A stretch of 12,259 nt of DNA. Origin: Caldifarciminota bacterium. GTDB lineage: Bacteria; Hydrothermota; Tepidihabitantia; Tepidihabitantales; JAOUPE01. Below the pieces are notes generated by a model that saw nothing but the letters and a program-made list of their open reading frames with translations, had not been told where the DNA came from and ran no database searches. The DNA is taken from positions 1 through 12,259 of the forward strand of contig JAOUPE010000020.1 in NCBI GenBank assembly GCA_029880025.1, written 5' to 3'. Each line of letters begins with the position of its first letter. Position 1 is the first letter of the stretch. The position numbers and the translations under genes were made by a program. This document shows positions 1 through 4,980 of the stretch, piece after piece.

Positions 1-48
1 GGGGTAGACCGGGGGGCAGACTCGGGAACAGACAGGGGGGCTGAAACA
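1..48. repeat. Degenerate 12-nt tandem array, copy A (cut by window edge)
   Basis: Four consecutive 12-nt units can be read: GGGGTAGACCGG, GGGGCAGACTCG, GGAACAGACAGG and GGGGCTGAAACA. The first three share an AGAC core. The phase and the G-rich start of each unit resemble the arrays at 969-1040, 1099-1146 and 1577-1648; one unit there is GGGGCAGCCCGC. The array may begin outside the window. Its function is unknown. It can be read as an open frame of four-residue repeats, but that frame stops at 112-114 with no other sign of coding. Confidence 0.5.
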
Positions 49-429
49 TATCAACCGTTTAAATGTAGCGGTTACATTTATGCCCCACCCTTTGTAGTAA
101 GAGGGACTTCCTAGTCTCGACCTCAAAGAATCAAGGCGAGGATATCTCTCCGACATTTTTCTCTTTTATTTCAGTCTCTCTTCGGTTAATTTCTTCTCTC
201 TGTTATCTCTGTGGTTAAAAGAATCGAGTTCAGTTGGATTTTTCAGCCCGGCGCCTTGCGCCTCTCTTTTCATTCTTCCCTAGCCACTATACACTATCCC
301 CTAGTCACTGCCTTTTAATGCACTATCCACTTGACACTGTATTTTCGGGGGCTGCCTCCCTGTGTTGCTTCCTATACCGCAGTTTTAAGGCAACTATCGA
401 ATCGTTCCTTGATAATCAGTAAAATACTA
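49..429. other. Intergenic stretch without a recognisable gene
   Basis: No convincing gene is seen. The sequence is pyrimidine-rich on the plus strand and contains word-like near-repeats: CTCTGTTATCTCTGTGGTTA around 197-216, and CACTAT/CACT words at 279-335. A 62-codon open frame on the plus strand (234-422) is rich in Ser, Leu, Phe and Cys, resembles no family I know, and looks like chance reading of low-complexity DNA. Confidence 0.55.
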
Positions 430-457
430 TTGACACTAAATGTGATTCTGTTAAGAT
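430..457 (+). promoter_or_regulatory. Putative sigma-70-type promoter of the toxin-antitoxin pair
   Basis: A perfect TTGACA -35 hexamer lies at 430-435. After a 16-nt spacer comes TAAGAT at 452-457, which matches four of six -10 positions. Transcription would start about 7 nt after the -10 box, at or next to the GTG start codon at 464, giving a leaderless or nearly leaderless mRNA. No Shine-Dalgarno sequence is visible before the GTG, which agrees with this. Type II antitoxins usually repress their own promoter, so the operator probably overlaps it (inference). Confidence 0.55.
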
Positions 458-463
458 AGAAAT

Positions 464-655
464 GTGAGAAAGTTTAAAGCTCAATATATCATCGGGGAAA
501 AAGGGCAAAAGCGAGCAATAATACTTCCGCTCAAAGAGTATGAGGAACTTCTGGAAGACCTGCATGACCTGGCAGTAGTTGCCGAACGAAGAAATGAACC
601 ATCGATACCTTTTGATAAAATTAAGGACCGATTAAGAAAAAATGGACTCATATGA
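464..655 (+). CDS. RelB/Phd-type antitoxin of a type II toxin-antitoxin module
   Basis: This is a small 63-residue protein. The N-terminal part (about 1-30) has a short strand-like stretch (QYIIGEKGQKRAIILP) followed by the LKEYEELLEDLHDLAVVAERR helix, split here as LKEYEELLEDLHDLA and VVAERR. This is the pattern of many short antitoxins annotated as RelB or Phd/YefM-like. The C-terminal part (about 45-63) is charged and should bind the toxin. The start is GTG at 464: the frame opens only at 455 after a stop, and no other start fits. Its TGA overlaps the toxin ATG in an ATGA arrangement, the usual coupling of antitoxin and toxin. In the cell it would bind and neutralise the RNase or gyrase-directed toxin and repress the operon. 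The family call rests on sequence pattern plus the toxin-like partner. Confidence 0.8.
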   Translation: MRKFKAQYIIGEKGQKRAIILPLKEYEELLEDLHDLAVVAERRNEPSIPFDKIKDRLRKNGLI

Positions 656-911
656 CGTTCGATAGAAGAAGTCTGCAGAACATGATTTACGGAGTATCGC
701 GCGCCAGCAAATAATCCGTATAATTAAAACTATCGAGTTGCTGGCAACCAATTCTTTTTCTTTTCAAAGTCGTAAACTCTCAGGCACAGAAGGATTTTAT
801 CGAGTTCGGGTTGGAGATTATAGAGTAATTTACCAGGTGGATAGAAAGACGAAAATTGTAATTATTTATTACATCCGTCATCGAAGAGAAGCCTATCGGA
901 GAATAAAATAA
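652..911 (+). pseudogene. RelE/ParE-superfamily toxin, frame-disrupted near its N-terminus
   Basis: The ATG at 652 overlaps the antitoxin stop. It reads MTFDRRS, but this frame runs to a stop after about 20 codons. From 672 another frame encodes the rest of a clean RelE/ParE-type toxin: SAEHDLRSIARQQIIRIIKT, then LATNSFSFQSRKLSGTEGFY, RVRVGDYRVIYQVD and a terminal YYIRHRREAYRRIK, ending at TAA 909-911. The core strands, the GDYRVIY strand and the C-terminal HRRE-Y motif are intact, and the length (about 85 residues) fits the family. Joining the two parts needs one added base near 670-671, so a small deletion relative to the ancestor is likely; one or two first-strand residues may also be missing. 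The correct frame has no ATG, GTG or TTG before a TTG at 738. Possible explanations are a decayed toxin, a sequencing or assembly error, or less likely a -1 ribosomal shift on the AGAAGAAG run. Confidence 0.85.
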
Positions 912-968
912 CTCGCCTTAAGCGGGCTAAACTATTAAAGTCCGAATTCAATTCCGGCTATATCTCAC

Positions 969-1040
969 CGAGCAACTTTAGGAGCAACCCGGGGAGTTGC
1001 TTAGGAAGTAGCATAGAGGATTACTCAAGAGTAAACTACC
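969..1040. repeat. Degenerate 12-nt tandem array, copy B (six units)
   Basis: The six units are CGAGCAACTTTA, GGAGCAACCCGG, GGAGTTGCTTAG, GAAGTAGCATAG, AGGATTACTCAA and GAGTAAACTACC. The approximate consensus is GGAGTNGCTTAG. The 12-nt phase is kept without indels through all six units although individual bases vary. The same consensus recurs at 1099-1146 and 1577-1648. The array lies in noncoding DNA downstream of the toxin. Its function is unknown. Confidence 0.6.
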
Positions 1041-1044
1041 GTTC

Positions 1045-1098
1045 TAAAAAAAATAAATAATTTTTGAAATTTGATATTTGATTTTTGATATTTATTCG
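1045..1098. other. Very A/T-rich spacer with TTTGATATTTGA words
   Basis: A run of A and T separates two 12-nt arrays. Within it, 1070-1093 repeats TTTGATATTTGA and TTTTTGATATTT. There is no gene, and no promoter can be defended. It is reported because the same kind of word repetition marks most spacers of the window. Confidence 0.5.
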
Positions 1099-1146
1099 GT
1101 AATTACCTATAGGGTCACCTAGGGGATTACTTAGGGGGCAGCCCGC
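1099..1146. repeat. Degenerate 12-nt tandem array, copy C (four units)
   Basis: The units are GTAATTACCTAT, AGGGTCACCTAG, GGGATTACTTAG and GGGGCAGCCCGC. The middle two closely match the units of the array at 1577-1648, such as GGAGTCACTTAG. The array lies 51 nt beyond the stop of the small Cys-rich gene and is in the same orientation as the other arrays. Confidence 0.6.
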
Positions 1147-1196
1147 TCCAGTTATTATGTTACTTTTGAAAAACCAGTATGTCCTCTACCCCAATT

Positions 1197-1460
1197 TTAC
1201 CTTAGATGTTTTTCAAGGTGACTGTCACCATCAACATTGCCAAAACCAAAATCGAAACCTGTTCCCACCACTGCCTCACATTCTGGACAAAGGACAGTAT
1301 GCTGTGGGTCAGTGACTAGACTATGCCTTGCACTACATTCATTATAGCTTTCTCCATCCCAAACCCATTCTTCAGTCATTAAAGCAGTAAACCAAATACG
1401 GTCTAATATTTTATGGCAATTTTTACACCTTTTTCTTCTAAATCTCTTTTTGCTATTCAT
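1197..1460 (-). CDS. Small hypothetical protein with a CxxC...CxxC zinc-ribbon pattern
   Basis: The product has 87 residues. It has a basic N-terminus (NSKKRFRRKR), then C12-x2-C15, a Trp-rich middle (IWFTALMTEEWVWDG), C42, and C58-x2-C61. Two CxxC knuckles about 45 residues apart suggest a zinc ribbon, so the protein may bind nucleic acid or be a small structural protein. I do not recognise a named family. The ATG at 1460 is preceded on the minus strand by GGAGGGTCGGAGAA, a good ribosome binding site. The last residues (VDGDSHLEKHLR) are encoded by a palindromic repeat that also occurs at 1751-1776 outside a gene, so the C-terminus is probably an accidental extension into repeat DNA. Expression and function are unknown. 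Confidence 0.6.
   Translation of the reverse strand: MNSKKRFRRKRCKNCHKILDRIWFTALMTEEWVWDGESYNECSARHSLVTDPQHTVLCPECEAVVGTGFDFGFGNVDGDSHLEKHLR
1211..1236. repeat. 26-nt palindrome-bearing element, copy 1
   Basis: The core GGTGACTGTCACC (1217-1229) is a perfect palindrome of 6-nt arms around one base. With its flanks it matches 1751-1776 at 23 of 26 positions, and all three differences are transitions. This copy lies inside the last codons of the 87-residue gene. As RNA it could form only a short hairpin. The core may belong to a dispersed small palindromic repeat family, but I cannot confirm that from this window. Confidence 0.65.
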
Positions 1461-1576
1461 TTCTCCGACCCTCCAAAACGACTGGACATTTTATTCTTTA
1501 TGCACATTTTAATTACTTTCTAAACCCAGTCAAGCTTTTGCCTCATCTCAATACTGAGAACTTTAACTTAATTAAC

Positions 1577-1648
1577 GGAAAGGCTTAGAAAATCACCTGT
1601 GGAGTCACTTAGGGAGCTATTTAGGAAATCGCTTCGAAGGTTATCTTC
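1577..1648. repeat. Degenerate 12-nt tandem array, copy D (six units)
   Basis: The units are GGAAAGGCTTAG, AAAATCACCTGT, GGAGTCACTTAG, GGAGCTATTTAG, GAAATCGCTTCG and AAGGTTATCTTC. The consensus is close to GGARTCRCTTAG, and the phase is unbroken over 72 nt. The array lies in the 344-nt gap 1461-1804 between two minus-strand genes. Apart from the array and the palindromic element at 1751-1776, nothing else is recognisable in that gap. Confidence 0.6.
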
Positions 1649-1750
1649 TTTTATATCTTAATAACTTTATATGCGAATTTTCTTAAAAACTGCTTACATT
1701 TTAAATCTGCTACTCGAACCAGATGAATATTCGTAACTTGTGGAGACAAT

Positions 1751-1776
1751 TTCCAGGGTGACTGTCACCATTAACA
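1751..1776. repeat. 26-nt palindrome-bearing element, copy 2
   Basis: The same GGTGACTGTCACC core as copy 1 lies at 1757-1769, exactly 540 nt away and in the same orientation. It sits about 30 nt past the stop codon of the HD-domain gene on that gene's strand, where a transcript-end hairpin could lie. No U-tract follows, so it is not a typical intrinsic terminator. Confidence 0.65.
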
Positions 1777-1804
1777 AGGTGATGTGTTTTTCCTATATTT
1801 TAAT

Positions 1805-2629
1805 TTACAAGTTCCAGAATTTTAACCAATTACTAAAAATTCGATGCCCCTCTTCTGTTCGAAAATATGTTTTTTCAATAAATCTATCATCTACATTCTT
1901 TTTATCGTATTTTTTTCTCATATCATCAAAAAGTTTTAGATTCTCCTTTACTTGATTAGTCCAATTTTCTTTTTCATTAATATCTTTTCCATATCGTTCA
2001 ATATCTGCTGACACCCCTATAGGATGTAAAGGCCATAATATATCACTTTCATGACAACATAACTCAAGAGTATTAATTCTTTTCGGATAAAGTTCGTCGG
2101 TTTTAATAAGGTCATGTTTCAAAACAATTTTTTCAGATCTTTCTATTTCTTTATCTGTAAAAATCGTCCAACCATGTGGATTTATTTTGTTAATGTACTC
2201 CAATGCTTCTTTTGTGTTTTTTGCACCACCTTTCATATGATCCCTTCTTTGATCTTTCTTTTTTTCTCTTAATAAATTAGCTTCTTTTATCGAACCTTTT
2301 TCTTCCAATTTACGTATTTCTTCTTCCATAATTCGTTTTATAAAGCAAGTATCGTGAAATAATGATACTGCTATCGCAATTTTCTTATCACTATAATTTA
2401 GTTCCATTTTCTCCGATATTTTTAAAACATTTGAAAGGACTATTAGTTCGTGTTCTTTTCGATTATCTTCTGAAGACCTAAATAATAAATATCGATTATA
2501 AAGATAGATAAACATCATCTTACTAATATCCATCAATGAATTACGTTCTTTTTCATTAACTTGAGAAAATGAATTGCTTAAAATATTCAATAAGTAACTT
2601 GGCACGTTATCTATATTTAAATTTTCCAT
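1805..2629 (-). CDS. HD-domain protein, putative metal-dependent phosphohydrolase
   Basis: The 274-residue product is cytosolic, with no signal peptide or membrane segment. It shows the spaced His/Asp pattern of HD-superfamily hydrolases: H60 in RKEHELIVL, H92-D93 in SLFHDTCFI, H131 in RDHMKGG, H172-D173 in VLKHDLIK, and D196 in HESDILWP. These residues would bind one or two metal ions for phosphomonoester, phosphodiester or nucleotide hydrolysis. The substrate cannot be inferred. Residues 100-130 are strongly charged and probably form an insertion helix. The ATG at 2629 has AGGAG 9 nt upstream. The gene is visibly more A/T-rich than the genes after 3600, with many AAA, AAT and ATA codons. 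It stands alone between repeat-rich spacers, so it may have been acquired by transfer (inference). No neighbour suggests a pathway. Confidence 0.65.
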   Translation of the reverse strand: MENLNIDNVPSYLLNILSNSFSQVNEKERNSLMDISKMMFIYLYNRYLLFRSSEDNRKEHELIVLSNVLKISEKMELNYSDKKIAIAVSLFHDTCFIKRIMEEEIRKLEEKGSIKEANLLREKKKDQRRDHMKGGAKNTKEALEYINKINPHGWTIFTDKEIERSEKIVLKHDLIKTDELYPKRINTLELCCHESDILWPLHPIGVSADIERYGKDINEKENWTNQVKENLKLFDDMRKKYDKKNVDDRFIEKTYFRTEEGHRIFSNWLKFWNL

Positions 2630-2893
2630 CTCTTTATTCTCCTATCCCAAAGTGAACACTTGGTTATTTAGCGAATGTGAAATGCAAGAATGCTTCCCAT
2701 ATAACTGTACGATATTCTAAACAATCTTTTCTGTGTGCAATTCTGAAATCTCTTCTACCTTATTCATTGTCCGAATATAAAGAAAAGCGGGATGATGTCA
2801 AGAGTTCAACGCTAGATGCTAAACGCCAAATGAAAGTTTTGAGAAACTCTCATTGATTTCAGCGATAAAAGAAACGATTAAGGTGATATTACT
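2630..2893. other. Intergenic spacer
   Basis: No gene is seen. It must hold the promoter of the HD gene (minus strand), but no convincing -35/-10 pair stands out. At 2808-2830 the words AACGCTAGATGC and TAAACGCC form another short near-repeat of the type found throughout the spacers. Confidence 0.4.
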
Positions 2894-3400
2894 TTATTTA
2901 TTTAAACTCAGTTTTTGTTGAATCGCTTTAAAGTATTTTTGACAGCTCTTTTTTACTACTTTGACCGGTATCTCATCAGCTGTTCCTTGCCAGCCCTTAA
3001 AATCATCGCCATATTGAGTTAAACCTTGAATTTTTACTTTGGTCTTTTTTTCGCTCATACTAATTAAATTGACCGTAATTCGACGCCGAATATTTTCATA
3101 TCCGAATTTATGTAAGAAGAATGCATCATTTGGTTCTTCAATCCCTTTTTTCCAATCGGTCGTTATTATCCCTTTATCTAAAGAAATCTTTCCAATCGAA
3201 TAACCGGCTTCTTCTAAAGAGACAAAAGTGGCTCTAAAGACTTTATAAAAAGGAGCTTTGAATACCCGGGTTTGAATGGCATCTCTTTGTTTGGCTGAAA
3301 TCGAAGCCATCGTGACCGTTCTTACACAGGCAAGAAAAAGACAAAACCCAAGAATAAGACTTGTCTCCAACACAAAATGCAATCTTTTAATTACTCGCAT
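2894..3400 (-). CDS. Putative lipoprotein of unknown function, BamC/NlpB-like pattern
   Basis: The 168-residue product has a basic start, a hydrophobic segment (about 12-24, SLILGFCLFLA) and C25, so it has a signal peptide and a plausible though not canonical lipobox (FLAC). The mature part contains VFKAPFYKVFRATFVSLEE, then AGYSIGKISLDKGIITTDW. This arrangement (a domain that starts at a helix and reads 'gy.i...d...G.i.T.W') is seen in BamC-like and related small envelope lipoproteins. The resemblance is by pattern only. The rest is basic, with alternating strands. No clear ribosome binding site precedes the ATG at 3400; no better alternative in-frame start was found before the signal sequence. 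It lies 222 nt beyond the response-regulator gene, separated by the hairpin region, so it is probably not in that operon. Confidence 0.55.
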   Translation of the reverse strand: MRVIKRLHFVLETSLILGFCLFLACVRTVTMASISAKQRDAIQTRVFKAPFYKVFRATFVSLEEAGYSIGKISLDKGIITTDWKKGIEEPNDAFFLHKFGYENIRRRITVNLISMSEKKTKVKIQGLTQYGDDFKGWQGTADEIPVKVVKKSCQKYFKAIQQKLSLNK

Positions 3401-3450
3401 AAAATAAACTTGTTGCTAATTAAATCCGCATGAGGCAGAAATATCAATGA

Positions 3451-3567
3451 AGTCACCGAAAATTAACGAAGATTGAACTAAACACTGAATATCACTGAAG
3501 GGCACCGAATGAATCTTTTCAGTGTTTTTCGGTGTTCTTCGGTGTTTAATTTTATTTTTCAGTGTTT
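3451..3567. repeat. Inverted array of 10-nt units forming a large imperfect hairpin
   Basis: The left arm 3480-3509 is three units ending in CACTGAA or CACCGAA: AAACACTGAA, TATCACTGAA, GGGCACCGAA. After an 8-nt loop (3510-3517) the right arm 3518-3547 is three complementary units: TTCAGTGTTT, TTCGGTGTTC, TTCGGTGTTT. By my count 22 of 30 positions pair in Watson-Crick fashion, and several others could form G-U pairs in RNA. Further units lie outside at 3451-3460 (AGTCACCGAA) and 3558-3567 (TTCAGTGTTT). It sits between the end of the two-component operon and the lipoprotein gene and could act as a transcript end or processing site. It is not a classic short GC-rich terminator. Confidence 0.65.
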
Positions 3568-3622
3568 AATTTCTGCTTTTTCGTAACAGGTCTAATGATA
3601 GAAAATACTTGATTGCCTCAGC

Positions 3623-4978
3623 CTATTCTTGATGTTCGATGCGAAGTCTCTTCATTTTATAGCGCAAGACTCTTTCTGAAATGCCGAGTTCCGAAGCGGC
3701 TTTGGTCTGATTCCAATCGTTATTTCTAAGTGCCTGCTCAATCATATCCTTTTCAATTTTATCGACTACATCATTCAGCTTTCCTTTTGGCAGGTCTTTG
3801 ATTTTAGCCGCAGATAAATTGGGCAGGTCGTCTTTTTGCAGATATTCTTCTTTGGCAAAAACAATTGCCCGCTCAATGATATTTTCCAATTCCCGAACAT
3901 TGCCTGGAAAATTGTAGCGCATCAAATCTTTCATTGCCGCATCGGTTATACCCTTGATATTCTTATTTTCACGTTTGGCATAAATCCGGATAAAATGGTC
4001 AACCAGCAATGGAATATCTTCTTTTCTTTGCCGTAAGGGCGGAAGATGAATTCTTATCACATTGAGCCGGTAATACAAATCATCGCGGAAACTCCCCTTT
4101 TTTATCTCGTTTTCGATATCTTTATTAGTTGCGGTAATGATACGGACATCAACCGGAATCAGTTCATTTGAACCAAGCCGGGTTATTTTCTTTTCCTGCA
4201 GGACCCGGAGTAATTTTACCTGAATGCTCTGGGGCAATTCGCCAATCTCATCCAGAAAGATTATCCCGCCAGCAGCAAACTCGAATTTACCGATTCTTCT
4301 TTTATCCGCACCGGTAAATGCACCTTTTTCATGCCCAAATAGCTCTGCTTCCATCAGGGTTTCCGGTAAAGCGGCTAAATGAACCGGCACAAAATGACTA
4401 TTTTTTCTTTTGGATAAATTATGGACCGCGCCGGCAATCAATTCTTTACCGGTTCCGCTTTCACCGCTAATCAAGACATTAGCATCGCTACCGGCTGCCT
4501 TATAGACCAAAGACATTATCTCCTGCATCTTTCTTGAGGTAGATATCAGATTTTTATATTCATATTTTTCTTTTAGCGCGCGGCGCAATTCTTCATTTTC
4601 GCGTTTCAGATTTAAATTCTCCTGTGCTTTTTTCAGGACCAGCAGCAACTCATCGAGTTCAACCGGTTTGGTCAGATAATGAAAGGCACCTTCTTTCATC
4701 GCATTTACCGCATCCTTAACATTGGCATAAGCGGTCAGAATTATGACCGGGGTAATTGGGTTTAATCCTTTAAGATTCTTTAAAACATCGATACCGGTAA
4801 TATCCGGTAATCGTTGGTCGAGTAAAACTAAATCGAAATCTTCGTCGGTGAACATTTCAATCGCCGCTTTGCCATTTTCCGCTTCCGCCACCATATAATT
4901 TTCTTTTTCTAACAATTTCTTTAAAAGAATCCTTTGATTCTTTTCATCTTCGATTAAAAGGATTGAGGTTTGATTCAT
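3623..4978 (-). CDS. NtrC-family sigma-54-activating response regulator
   Basis: The 451-residue product is a DNA-binding transcription activator. Residues 1-120 form the receiver domain, with acidic pocket E10-D11, phospho-acceptor D54 (LVLLDQRLPD), T82 and K104. Residues about 143-375 form the AAA+ sigma-54 interaction domain, with Walker A GESGTGKE (172-179), the GAFTGA sigma-54 loop (219-224), Walker B GGIIFLDE (237-244) and the RDDLYYRLNV region. The C-terminus has a Fis-type helix-turn-helix (AASELGISERVLRYKMKRL). Domain order and length match AtoC/ZraR/NtrC proteins. It would be phosphorylated by the kinase encoded 2 nt upstream and open sigma-54 promoters, most simply the one at 8240-8256 driving its own operon. 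One oddity is H200, which sits where PspF-type proteins carry the 'glutamate switch' Asn (N64 in PspF), followed by Leu in place of the usual Cys. The start is ATG at 4978; no strong ribosome binding site is present, so translational coupling is likely. Confidence 0.95.
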   Translation of the reverse strand: MNQTSILLIEDEKNQRILLKKLLEKENYMVAEAENGKAAIEMFTDEDFDLVLLDQRLPDITGIDVLKNLKGLNPITPVIILTAYANVKDAVNAMKEGAFHYLTKPVELDELLLVLKKAQENLNLKRENEELRRALKEKYEYKNLISTSRKMQEIMSLVYKAAGSDANVLISGESGTGKELIAGAVHNLSKRKNSHFVPVHLAALPETLMEAELFGHEKGAFTGADKRRIGKFEFAAGGIIFLDEIGELPQSIQVKLLRVLQEKKITRLGSNELIPVDVRIITATNKDIENEIKKGSFRDDLYYRLNVIRIHLPPLRQRKEDIPLLVDHFIRIYAKRENKNIKGITDAAMKDLMRYNFPGNVRELENIIERAIVFAKEEYLQKDDLPNLSAAKIKDLPKGKLNDVVDKIEKDMIEQALRNNDWNQTKAASELGISERVLRYKMKRLRIEHQE

Positions 4979-4980
4979 TT

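Noticed and set aside
1..114. Open frame from the window edge with four-residue repeats (GVDRGADSGTDRG)
   Set aside because: The repetition follows from the 12-nt array; after it the residues show no family or coding character, and the stop at 112-114 ends it. A truncated repeat protein cannot be fully excluded.
234..422. 62-codon plus-strand open frame upstream of the antitoxin
   Set aside because: Its protein is low-complexity, rich in Ser, Leu and Phe, lacks a ribosome binding site, and overlaps word-repeat DNA; it looks like chance.
1200..1800. Integron attC sites around the palindromic elements
   Set aside because: I could not find the paired GTTRRRY and RYYYAAC core sites with the expected spacing, and no integrase gene is present in the window.
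1740..1955. 71-codon plus-strand open frame over the end of the HD gene
   Set aside because: It is antisense to the HD gene, Phe/Ser/Leu-rich because of A/T bias, and includes the palindromic repeat.
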